64,000 nucleotides of DNA from Paraphysomonas bandaiensis (Eukaryota > Chrysophyceae). Position 1 is the first letter of the stretch. Each line of letters opens with the position of its first letter. Shown here piece by piece: positions 1 to 11,763 of the stretch. The stretch is from contig CBFFRP010000378.1 in the NCBI GenBank assembly GCA_965644295.1, positions 372,001-436,000 on the forward strand. The letters are read 5' to 3'. The translations under genes and the position numbers were made by a program. The notes beneath the pieces are model-generated. The model ran no database searches, was not told the origin of the DNA, and saw only the letters and a program-made list of their open reading frames with translations.

Positions 1-313
1 GATACTGAGCATACTTCATCATAATTACTGATAGCAATAGCGAAGAATATATATTCCAAAGAAATTGCTAACTACGCAACCTATGACTGTTGCGGTTTGT
101 AACTTTCACTCAACGACATGCCTCTTACTCTTTGGTTTGGTATACGAGCCTTGGCGCGCTGGATTAAATGTCGCAGTAAAGCACTGCGTTCCTCTCCGGA
201 TGAAGTCCTACCGGAGAGGAGCTGGCCGTATGCATCCTCTGGACGCACCCTGAAATAAAAGTAATGACAATACAAACACTTCAGCACCAAAAATAATATT
301 TCAACAGCAGAGT

Positions 314-2824
314 CTACTTTCCATGATACACAACGAGACACATCAAAGCGACATACTTGGATATAGTTGTGCTACCCAGGAGTTCCGGACAGGCCCTGTC
401 TCCCTCACCGATCTCCTTGCAGGCAATCATAAGATCATATGCAATACTGGAGCTCACCACAGAGTCGTGCTTATAATCCGGGTGTTCAGTCACAAATTTA
501 CGGATCCAGGATGCCGTTGTCATGAGCCGACCTGTGGCACGACTACAGCACAGTACAAATTACTCAAAAATTACTGAGGTAAGTCTTTCCGCTTACTCTG
601 AGACAAACTTAAGATATTGGTCCACCTTAACAAACGTCTCTTGGTCACAATTGACGTAGTCTAGGTACGCATAGACCAGAGGTAGCAAGCCTGGGAAGTA
701 ACAGCATTTGCCATTGAATATTTCATCTAAACTCATCTCCTCAAACGAGTTCTGTGCGTCCCACTTATTAGTGTTGGCGAATGTAGAGATCTATGACAAG
801 AAACATTTGAGACACAGAAGTCATACCGCAGTAAAATAGAAGTAACTCGTCATATCAGTGTAATGCATAGCAATCATACATCTCATCAGTGGTGAACATA
901 TACGTGGACGGCTTACATGATCCGTCAGATCCTGCTCCGTGAGCCCAGCGGTCGCGCAAGAAGGGTCTGTCATAGATCCACAAGTGTTATAAACCGCGGC
1001 AACTTTGGGGTCATTAAGATCTGGAGGTGATACAAACCGACGGAAAAAAAATTTCTGAGTATTGCAAGAATTTATCATATGCGCCCTCCTCATGTTTTCG
1101 TCCACCTGCAATAAATTCGTCAAACTCAATGCTGTACTCAAATAAAGACATCGGTGCACAATCTACTCTTCTATATAAGTATACCTTAGACAGAGGGATG
1201 TAGAGTGCAAGATCAAAGGCAAGGATAACACGGGTAATGAGCACAACGAAGACTGTAAAGGCTGCATTCTCAAAGTCTGTGAGGGAAAGCTCCATTGATC
1301 GGAACTCCGTACGCCACCCAATATGAGGATCGTCAGGTTTAACTCTAGGGGGGGGAGGCTTCCAACGTACAGTCTGCCAGTTGGTGGACTGAATATTTTC
1401 AAAGTGGTCCGTATGAGTAGAATCATCCAATTCAACTCCATCCTCGAAGATTACAAGAGGATCGCGAACGAACAGATGAGCGATATGGTGAGCAAGGTTC
1501 ATATCTACCCCCGCATCCAGGAGGGTCTGCCTAGTAGGTTCATCGATCTCACAAGGAATATCATTATACATCTCAAACGAGCGCTCACAGTTCTTATCAC
1601 CACTACAATGGTAAATGTAAGTGCTAATAGAATCATAACGACTCTTGTGTAGGCGTTGTACCCCTCTTCCAGTGAGATCAATAGATTCGTCTGACACGGC
1701 ACGCATCTCAGAGTCATCCACTAATCCCCTTTCAGCGTCGGAGCGATCATCAACAGACTGTGAAATAACTGTCCACCTCGCATCAATGTCTGCAAGGCGC
1801 CCTTTGAATATGGGTGTGGCAGCTGTGAGTGAGAGCATGATAGGAGCCAGGACAGCCAGTTGGTCGTACATGTATCTGCTCTCATCCACATCTCTGGCCT
1901 GGAAAGTCACTTGAAGACAACACATTCCCATTCCAAAGGCCATACAGTCCATGTCAATGTATGGTCGGTCGTCGGGAATCTCTCTTGGAAACCCATGCTG
2001 CTCCTGGTCTAGCGACGTCGGAGTACTTCGGGCATATTCCGGAGTGTTAACGTCCTTGAAGAGTGGAACACGGATGTCTACTTTAGAGCCCCGACGCGAT
2101 CGAATGTTGTTTGTTAAGGCGGCAAATCGGGGATGAGGGTTAATAACTATATCAGGAACATAGTCGGATCGAGAGTGAGGTGCATCCAGCTCGACCTGTT
2201 CTCCGCTTCCAACGTGAATGAAGTCCGTTGTCCCCATTAAAGGAAAGGCCGTTACATAAGGTATAATTTCATTCGGCTTTAAAACGGAGAGCAGGCGTCG
2301 TCGACGGAGAAGCATATTTCGTTCCACCCGCAGAAGTTCTGCAACATAGTTCGAGTAAGGTCTGCTCGGAGTTGATTCAACCTGCAAAATAACACATCAT
2401 ATGAACAATTTCATAGAGTAAACACACACACACACTTACCATCCATGCACCATATTCAGGATGCCATGTACATCCATCCGTTAAATGATCCATTGAAACT
2501 TCACAATCCGCCAAAGCATCTCTTATCTACACATAAACATTCCTTTAATATAACATACATACATACATACATACATACACTGTCTATATATATATATATA
2601 CATACCTCAGCTGCACGTATAGATAATTTCACAGTTCTTGTTTTTGTATCAATGACAAATACACCACATTCAATTTCATCCCCCCATCTTAATTTATCAT
2701 CTTTAATATCTTTAATACGATTCCATACATTTAAAAATTGGATGATCCCATGCTGTCTTACATATGCAGAGTATTGACGTGAATTTTCCCATTTTAATGG
2801 TTTACCAACAGCTAATAAACCCAT
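314..2824 (-). CDS. GCLC: Glutamate-cysteine ligase catalytic subunit, 6 exons
   Basis: Joins cysteine to the gamma-carboxyl of glutamate using ATP, the first and rate-setting step of glutathione synthesis in the cytosol. Exons on the minus strand: 2824-2606, 2526-2440, 2381-1185, 1105-917, 790-597, 542-314. All joins keep frame with GT-AG borders and give about 704 residues, slightly longer than the animal enzyme. Family landmarks run in order: start MGLLAVGKPLKW, then HPEYGAWM/VESTP across the second intron, INPHPRFAALTNNIRSRRG, YDQLAVLAPIMLSL, ATPIFKGRLADID, SQSVDDRS, HIAHLFVRDPLVIFE, DHFENIQSTNWQTVRWKPPPP and IPLSK/VDENMRRAH. The last exon carries LMTTASWIRKFV and KHDSVVSS. The start is supported by the family N-terminus. 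(CATA)n and (TA)n tracts lie in the first intron. No defect is visible. Confidence 0.96.
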
Positions 2825-4298
2825 ATGAGATGATTAATATATATATCTATGTATATGTTGATATAGATTGTGTTCTATAGTGTTAGGAGTGATATATATG
2901 GAGGGTTATGTGGAGAGTCAACATGCATGTATGTACATGTATGTATGTATGTATGTAGATATAGTAGCTACCTACACCATACATACATACATACAGGTGT
3001 ATGTAGGAATATATATGGAAATCTCTTATATATAGAAATACGTGTATATCCTGCTGAATGTATATGTATTTGTATACATGATGAAGTGTATCTTTTTTGA
3101 TTTTCTACTTCTACAGTCGACGTCGATATGGAGTTTAGGAATTCTATAGGCACATTCATGGGTTGCAAAAAATTTCCAGGTTTTTTCCATTACGTCCGGA
3201 CCGCTAAAAAATAGTGCATACTAGTATTTATGAGAAAGAGTCGTAAAAATCCTGGTTTTTATATATGAACACATAAAAATCTTATTTTCACACAGATATC
3301 CCTGTTATTTTATATATGGATTTCTCCTGTTACTACGATGCAGCTATAGGAGTACTTCGTAGCAGCACAGTGCTCAGCTGCTGTATCCACAACAAGAATT
3401 CATGATGGACTTACCCCAACGATAACATAATGCAATACGGATTATCTCACCTGTCAGCCAGTGATAAGGTGCATATTCACTACTAGATATCACAGTACAT
3501 TGAACTGGACCGTCACAGTGACATGCAAACCATGGAGCATTGTGTCAATGGAGACAACATTGCAACATGAAGGTTGTTATCCTATGACTAACTTGTCGTT
3601 GCCACCAGTACTTTCTTACCGAATGGTCAACATCTGGAGTATGTGCTATATGATAAGGAATGGCCAGTTGCTGATCAGCTCGCTATAATCGCACAAAGTC
3701 ACACAGAAAAATCTGCTGGTAAATGCCTTTATTGTATAACCAGTGCTGATTCTACGAATAACCATGACAAAGGTTATTGACGGTATATTAGCAATGCTCC
3801 AAATGTGCACATGGAGTGCTGTGGAACTAGAAATTTGAAATAAAGATTCACAATACTGGAGTCTAATTATTACGGCGATAGTCAGGCATCTCGACCGCGT
3901 AGAAAACGTATATACAATTTATTTCCTTGGTACTGTGTTTCATTTTGTACTAGCACTGTGATATTATTGTAAGAAACTAGTGTATACACCCCAACAAGCT
4001 TCCAGCAAAAAAAATTTCAATCTTCCCTTCGAACACAATTAATGGAATAATAATATTACATATTACTATAGTTACATAAAGCAACGAACAGATTCTGTTC
4101 TGTTCTTCTAACTGATAATTAGCTATGAAATCGAAAAAATATATATAGCAATATAAACAGTCCACAAAATGTTTCCAATGTACACCACCAAATTACAACG
4201 AAGTTGTAGATACATGACATAGTAGACAAAGGCACAGTGTTGAACAACTAATTCCCATTGGCAATGATGACAGTGCTAAGCAAAATAACAGAGCTTTT
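2825..4298. other. Intergenic, microsatellite-rich
   Basis: No supportable gene. Short GTAT and CATA runs occur near 2936-2957 and 2979-2994. The rest is AT-rich with only short chance reading frames. Both neighbouring genes are on the minus strand, so this holds the 5' region of glutamate-cysteine ligase and the 3' region of the TLC protein. Confidence 0.6.
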
Positions 4299-5141
4299 CT
4301 ACTCGGGGTCTGCTTGTTCCTTCTTGCGCCTCCCAAAGAGAACAGATTTCAATATCAGGAAAAACCAATAGTATTGTAGTCCCAGTACACTCAAAATGAA
4401 GTAGTAATACACCCCATAGGACAAGAGGTACTCTCGAACAGACAGTAGAGCGGTGGATGCGTTAACAATTCTCAGAAAAAAGAAGGCAATAGCAAACGAT
4501 TGCTCGAGGAAATTAATTCCGAATTGCATAATCGGAGTAGCTGGCTTGCCTCTATTCCATGCACGAGCAACCCAAGCCACATTGAAGCATATGGTAGAGA
4601 TCTCTGTGGCAAGCAAGTGAGGAAGGAGTTGTACGACCGGCCCAGAAGCTGTGAACCCTCTGTACAAGAGGGCAATTGTCAGAATATGATGGACCATATA
4701 GATATATTGTCCTTCAAAAGCTTTCTTTAAATGATAACCTAGAGTGTCCCCGACAAAGAAGCCTAGAGAAAATGGGATGACTCCTGTACTGGAGTATACA
4801 AGCCGATAGTGATCCTCCGGAAAGGCTTGTGGGCTTTGAAAGTACAAATACAAGTCCGAAACAATCACAAAAAAGAAGTACGGGGCGACAACAAGGTGAT
4901 GAAAGGTACTGAGAATATACGTGGGAAGTTCGTCTTTCTTACGAGCTGGTAAGTTACTATAGAACTCAGGTGCAATGGATAAGACGATATCTTTGAATAA
5001 GAAATGGAGTGTCGCAGTGACTGCAGCCCATAGAGCAACACAGCATAGAAAAGGAACCACTGAATCATCATTGACTTGTGGATCCACATATACATATGCC
5101 TTTTGAATAAATTCTGTGCTGTATATACACATATTAACCAC
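4299..5141 (-). CDS. TLC-domain (TRAM/LAG1/CLN8) multi-pass membrane protein
   Basis: A single-exon frame of 280 residues with about six to seven hydrophobic segments, typical of the TLC family of ER and plasma-membrane lipid-related proteins (TMEM56/TLCD4 size class). Family signs: STFHHLVVAPYFFF in the first third; GFFVGDTLGY followed by a basic loop and YMVHHILTIALLY in the middle; LATEISTICFNVAW, which matches the conserved glutamate-serine-threonine/asparagine segment; and a basic cytosolic tail (GRRKKEQ). The Met at 5141 is the first in the frame and sits just below a TA-rich tract, but a further upstream exon cannot be excluded. Ceramide synthase itself is unlikely: there is no homeobox and the protein is short. 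The lipid handled cannot be told from sequence. Confidence 0.82.
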   Translation of the reverse strand: MVNMCIYSTEFIQKAYVYVDPQVNDDSVVPFLCCVALWAAVTATLHFLFKDIVLSIAPEFYSNLPARKKDELPTYILSTFHHLVVAPYFFFVIVSDLYLYFQSPQAFPEDHYRLVYSSTGVIPFSLGFFVGDTLGYHLKKAFEGQYIYMVHHILTIALLYRGFTASGPVVQLLPHLLATEISTICFNVAWVARAWNRGKPATPIMQFGINFLEQSFAIAFFFLRIVNASTALLSVREYLLSYGVYYYFILSVLGLQYYWFFLILKSVLFGRRKKEQADPE

Positions 5142-7284
5142 TATATATATATATATATGTATGTATACTTACTACTGATTAAATAATCCAGAAGCAGCCG
5201 TTATAATCGACATCTCACCGAGCAAGAGTATGGGATAGGAAAGGACAGGATCAGAGAACAATAGGTACAACAAGTACCTTTATAAGAGTTAATATAACGA
5301 GTAGATTGTTGGAATATAATGGTAATGTTACTATGGGATTAACATCTTGAAATATACGTATGTATGATCTCTATAGACTGTAACATATAGAAAGATGGGT
5401 ATGTATGTATATTCTAGAAGAAGAATAACAAGAAAAATAGAAGTCTGACATATGAAGAGAAGTGAAAGAAATTGATTGGAATATTACTATTCTGCTGCTG
5501 GTGATGTGTGATAAATAGCCAATGATCATAGGTTAGTAGGTAATGATTGGATATGATAGATTTGTGGTGAGTGTTGTGGAGAATATAACCAATGAAAAGT
5601 GTTGAATAGATATTGATTTGAATGTGTGCATCTGTTGGATTGCACTATACATATACATGCAAACACTGCATGCGGTATATATACATATGGGAGGATATGC
5701 ACATCTATTGCATTGTAGACATGTACATGTACAGCATACATTGCAGCAGTTAACATAGAGATGTCCTACCTATCAAGTGCAAAAGAGTTATGATGAAGTA
5801 AGTTATCACCTCATCAAACGTATACAGTGAATATATATACCCATACTAACAGCACAGCAATCGATATGCAGTCATGTATATATACACACTGTTCGACTAA
5901 ACTTGGTACTTACAGATCCAAGATCCCATACATACCAGTATACTGGGGATTTCTTCGTGATCGATATGAAAACAAATGACATCATTTTGGGCTTACCGGC
6001 TTAAACTGGAAGGTTATATCCATTCATGTGTGCAGTTATGCAGCATGCCCAACAGCTGAGTTCGTTAGACATGGACATGGATACAAATGATGAGCCTATT
6101 TATCCCTGTTTTCTTATATGTGTTGTAAGTATCGCAGATCATTTTTTTGTTATAAAATTTAGTGTTTGTTTAATTAACACAATTAACGTCTTGGACTAAT
6201 CATAATTTACATAACGTAGAAATGGGATCACACTCCATAGAACGACCCTTTGCATTCCAGGTAAACTACTGCAACATGATGAGTTTCGATGTATGAGAGC
6301 AATTAAAAGCTGTAGTTCAAAGATATATGGAATAATACTGACGTGGTTAACTGTAATATGAGAACTAATGTCATGATAGTAATCATAGTAGTGAAACTGA
6401 AATATATTGCCCGTATCAGATCGTGATATCTAAGATCTACAAAAAAGTGTCTATATCTCTATAATGCCACTAAAACGTAGACCCCCTGAGCGCTAATAAA
6501 ATACTCTATATGCAACAATAACAATCATTTACATATATTTCGTAATATAGAACAGTAGAGTAATTGTGATCCAATAGTCGTCAGGCTCATCCTATAATAT
6601 ATAACATAGAGATAACTAAAATATCTCATCCGTCATATTTGTGGTGCAAGAAATAGGATTTTTACTGCCACAGAAACCAATATGACTCATATTTCTAGTT
6701 AATACTACATATGTAGTTTAGAATAACGAATCACATATACTTCCTATAGTTGTTGAGAAAAGAACTTGTATATCTCTATGAAATTACTGTATAGAATATG
6801 GTTCGCAGATTTCTCGATGATTCAAAATTTAATATCTGGTACAACTGTTAAGAATTAAACAGATAAAGAAGATGCATACTGACTTGATAATAGGCTATAT
6901 GATGCAAGATTCATTACTTTATCTTATAATGTATTAATAAAATACTATTTCAAGAAGATACCCCTAAGTGTCCTACAATGAGAATATGTACTACGTCAAC
7001 TGCAGAATGAAAACCACGAAGTCATAAAACTCTTTGTAACTGTTTGTAAGATGTGAAAATTTATTAATACTTCATTCTACAGCAGCTAATATTTCAAAGT
7101 CGTTGACTTATTCATAATATCTCATACGCATAGTACAACAGGAAAATTAGCAAGACAACGTTAGCTCGCCATCTATGTCGCATAGTATGAAAATAGTCTT
7201 CACAGCTAGATATTATACTGCATTTACATTAAAAACGCACTCCATAGTCGTGCAACGATACATGTTAGGGGAGCGTTAAGAGTT
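5142..7284. other. Intergenic, nothing recognised
   Basis: About 2.1 kb of AT-rich DNA without a supportable gene on either strand. There are scattered TA and GTAT microsatellites and no clear terminal repeats or RNA gene. Confidence 0.5.
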
Positions 7285-10200
7285 TCATGGCGACTCCTCG
7301 ACAATGAAGAGTTGTCCCTGGAGCTCATGAATACGATGATAATCTCGTTCCAGCTGCTCCGTATTCGAATTGATCAACACCACAACCCCCCCAAAATTGA
7401 AGTAATTAATTGTAGGTGTGATATTTTGTCCTAATTTGTTAAATATTTCCATACGGACAAACGAAGACATCTGGCGGATCTCCTCGATAATTTCAGCGCT
7501 GATTTCAAGCAGAAGTCCCCTCACAGTGCAGAGTATAAAGCAAAGTCTTCCATCGCTATATCGCTCAGTTGGCTACAATAAAAAATTGAATAATTGCTAA
7601 AAGATGATGAAATAAATAGAACGTACCAGATCTCTGAGTGCCTTGAACTTGTCTTCAAATAGATACGCATCCACACATGCGCTTGGCTGATTGCAATTCA
7701 ATACTGCATCTGCAACTGGTATCCACGCTCCCTCAGCCCCGTGGCATCGAGCACCCACTTCCACAAGTACAGGTTCCCCCTTGAACCATTTCACTTCCCC
7801 GTGGCTTGCGCCATTCTTAATGCCCAGGGCATTAACGACCTTTTTCTGATACTCCACGAGAGTATTGAACCTCTCCGGGTCATCGGAAATAAGGCACAGT
7901 TTCTGGCCGTACACTACAAAACCTGCACCATTCGCGGGTCTGCGATCATACTGCCATATGGCAGTTACTTTGTGTTCCCCATCTCTACCCACCATGTCTA
8001 CAACGTACTCGGTACCTTCCAGAAACTCCTGAACTAAGATAGACTTATTGATGATTCCCAGTCCATTCTTCTTGCCATAGAGATTATTAAAGGCAGTGTG
8101 GCATTGCTCCATATTTAAACAAAGTGTGACACCTTCTGACCCAGCACTGTCCATAGGCTTCACGATCACCTTGAATGGATCGGGCTGCCACTCCTCGATA
8201 TATTCCTGGATCTCACTCCATGTGGTCGCCTTGAGCTGGCGAACTGCACGGATACCCGCTGCACGAACTGTTTCACCCATGACAAACTTATTCCGGCGCG
8301 CCTCACTCTGAGCAGTTCCATTGGTACGTAGATTGAGGTGGCTAGAGAGCTGGTCGGCGAGCTCAACGCCTGTCTCTGCACCTGCGAACACAGCAACTAT
8401 ATTATCGCTTACGGCCCTCATACCAGCAGCCATGACATTAATGTCATTGTCGAATCCAATTACAGCATCAAATGTTAGCGAAATTCCTTCCGGCACAAGG
8501 TTCTGTAAGTTCCCGAGTTTCTCGAGCTCAGCACTGTACACAGCAATTACCCGAAGTCCACGAGCCGTGAGCTCTGCTGCGAGGCAGGCACCAGTTGAAA
8601 ACGGATCTACCACAGCTGCACAAGGCAACTCTCTGGTCTTTACCGTCTCCACTGTAAACAGAGACGTCTGAAGTTCTTCAATGCTGCATGATATATATAT
8701 CAGACACATATTATAAAGCAACAAACACATACCGTGCATAATCTCTCTCGAATGTTTCTTCATCTTCATTTACCAATTGAACGCACCCTGATACTGTGAA
8801 GCAGTTACGAGACTTCACAATCTTTCCCCCAACTTTTACAAACATCTGGTGTCCACGATAAGAAGCCATGGCTTTGATTTCGTCGATGACCTCTTGGTTG
8901 ATAGCCTGTGTTATAGTGCTCACGTAAGCATACAGTGTAGCTCGATATTAAAACCGAGAGCCTTACCTCGAGAGTACCTTCTTGGTAGCTGATAATAAAT
9001 TTGAGTGCTGCATACTTGTATCGGGAGACTGGCTGAAATATAAAACTATGATAATTGATTAAAGGGAACGAAAATAACTATACCAGCGGTGGGATTGCAT
9101 CGAACACCTCAGGAGGGTCCAAGTACATCTCCACAGTAGCTTTGGCCTGGTTGAATCCTGTGGCCTCCTCTGCAGGATCCACCCACAGGCCATCACTACC
9201 ATGACATCGTGAACCCACTTCCACGAGTACAGGCTCTCCCTTAAACCACTTCACCTCCCCGTGACTGGGACCATTCTTGATGCCCAACGCAGTTACAACC
9301 TTCTTCTGATACTCCACAAGCATAGAGTAGCGGTCAGAAAACTCCGGTATAATTCGCAGGCGCTGTCCGTAGACAACGAATTGGGCGTCATTAGCAGCTC
9401 TGCGATCATATTCCCATATGGTCACAACCTTATGTTCGCCATCACGGCTGACCATGTCAATGACATACTCTGGGCCTTCAAGATACTCTTGTACCAGCAC
9501 AGCTTTGTTCACAAGCCCAAGGCCGTTCACCTTACCTATGATATTACCAAAAGCAGCCTGCGTTTCCTCAATGCTTAAACAAAGTGTGACATCATCTGAC
9601 CCAGCACTGTCCATAGGCTTCACGATCACCTTGAATGGATCGGGCTGCCACTCCTCGATATATTCCTGGATCTCACTCCATGTGGTCGCCTTGAGCTGGC
9701 GAACTGCACGGATACCCGCTGCACGAACTGTTTCACCCATGACAAACTTATTCCGGCGCGCCTCACTCTGAGCAGTTCCATTGGTACGTAGATTGAGGTG
9801 GCTAGAGAGCTGGTCGGCGAGCTCAACGCCTGTCTCTGCACCTGCAATCACAGCAACTACTGGCCATTCCAGCGCCTTGATCTCGCTTACGAGGTTAGTA
9901 AAAGCAATAGTACTGTCAACTGTACTATTCAATGAAAGCACAGCACTGAAAGAGTAGTTGAGCCCCTCGGGAACCATATCCAAAAGACCTTCCAGACTTG
10001 CAGACAATACACAAATCACCTTATATCCCTTCAAGAATGCTTTATAAGCAACCATTGCACCAGTAGAAAATGTATCAACAATAATAACAGCTTCATTTTT
10101 TACAGGAATAGAAGGAGATAATTTCTTATGAAATGGTATATCAGCATTAATAAGTGGCTTTGGTATGACAGGCTCGGATGATATAACAACATTCTCAAAA

Positions 10201-10427
10201 TGACGACGAAACATCACATCATTCAGTTTCATGGGATGCCTTTGATGTAATTTATTTTTATTAACAAATGTAACAGCACGTTTAAGATTTGGTCCATTAT
10301 GTTTACGTGTTGATACAGATAATAGATTACGTTCATCAAATGTAAGTGCTTTACGCATGTATGGGGATGAACCAAAAGGGTCTTCATTTGTTGAAGGGGG
10401 GGTTGGTAGAGTGTTGTTATTTCCCAT
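7285..10427 (-). CDS. Double ATP-grasp ligase (two tandem modules), 5 exons
   Basis: Exons 10427-9084, 9032-8967, 8905-8733, 8683-7627 and 7572-7285 join in frame to about 975 residues. The protein is a tandem repeat of one module. Module 1: VDTFSTGAMVAYKAF, GAETGVELADQLSSHL, an ATP-grasp core (KVIVKPMDSAGS, VLVQEYLEGPEYVIDMV, HGEVKWFKGEPVLVEVGSRCHG) and a C-terminal alpha/beta tail ending in FERDYARY. Module 2 repeats the plan (VDPFSTGACLAAEL through LERDYHRI). Intron positions in the two tails correspond. ATP-grasp enzymes join a carboxylate to an amine or thiol through an acyl phosphate; the nearest functional analogy I can offer is the BacD-type L-amino-acid ligases, so the substrate is inferred only. 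Both cores keep the Lys and the Glu-Val-Gly-x-Arg-Cys-His signature, so both may be active. The start at 10427 (MGNNNTLP) is the first Met before an unconserved leader. A 251-bp block is identical between modules (see findings). Confidence 0.88.
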
Positions 10428-10648
10428 GGTGTTATATAAGGTAACATTTATGATGGATTGGAGAGATTGATATTCTTGGAGGTGTGGAGGATGGATATCA
10501 GAGACTGCCTGTGGAGACATATGTTTTAATATACATCTTGGTGGACACATGTTTTCATTGGAAATGACGTATGTGGTATCATTGTACACATATACATCAT
10601 GCAGCAGTACATATATAGGTACAGTCGTACAGTACCTGTGTACATATA

Positions 10649-10712
10649 TACATACATACATACATACATACATACATACATACATACATACATACATACA
10701 TACATACATACA

Positions 10713-10746
<34 letters not shown>

Positions 10747-11477
10747 CATACATACATACATACATACATACATACATACATACATACATACATACATACA
10801 TACATACATACATACATACATACATACATACATACATACATACATACATACATACATACATACATACATACATACATACATACATACATACATACATACA
10901 TACATACATACATACATACATACATACATACATACATACATACATACATACATACATACATACATACATACATACATACATACATACATACATACATACA
11001 TACATACATACATACATACATACATACATACATACATACATACATACATACATACATACATACATACATACATACATACATACATACATACATACAAACA
11101 TACATACATACATACATACATACATACATACATACATACATACATACATACATACATACATACATACATACATACATACATACATACATACATACATACA
11201 TACATACATACATACATACATACATACATACATACATACATACATACATACATACATACATACATACATACATACATACATACATACATACATACATACA
11301 TACATACATACATACATACATACATACATACATACATACAAACATACATACATACATACATACATACATACATACATACATACATACATACATACATACA
11401 TACATACATACATACATACATACATACATACATACATACATACATACATACATACATACATACATACATACATACAT
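10649..11477. repeat. (CATA)n tetranucleotide array, ~830 bp
   Basis: About 207 copies of CATA, nearly perfect. The visible interruptions are a TATA at about 10741 and CAAA variants at about 11096 and 11340. The array is stop-free in several frames on both strands because ACAT/TATG repeats have no stop codon, which creates long spurious Tyr-Val-Cys-Met or Thr-Tyr-Ile-His frames. It lies between two divergent genes, 222 bp from the ATP-grasp start and 287 bp from the TOM70 start. Confidence 0.98.
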
Positions 11478-11763
11478 CATATCTTCAGTACAATGTTCGT
11501 ATCGAATGTATGGAAAGATAAAAAAAGAAAAGGATAACACAAAAATACAACCATCAAGTGGGTTGTAGATATGCGGTGGGCATTTAATAACACTCCCCCA
11601 TACATACATACATACACCACACATACACATCTCGCTCCATACATACATATACACATACATCCATTGAACACCACAATATACACCCACTCCACCATTCATA
11701 TAATTAACACTCATATATAACATTTAATACGCAAACTACGGTATATTCCGCTTGTTTTGCGTT

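Noticed and set aside
3461-3688. 75-codon frame at 3.5 kb
   Set aside because: No family match recognised, no convincing splice partners, and typical of chance frames in this intergenic stretch.
10526-11723. Long open frames of Tyr-Val-Cys-Met and Thr-Tyr-Ile-His repeats on both strands
   Set aside because: They are translations of the (CATA)n array, which has no stop codons in several frames; there are no splice or family signals.
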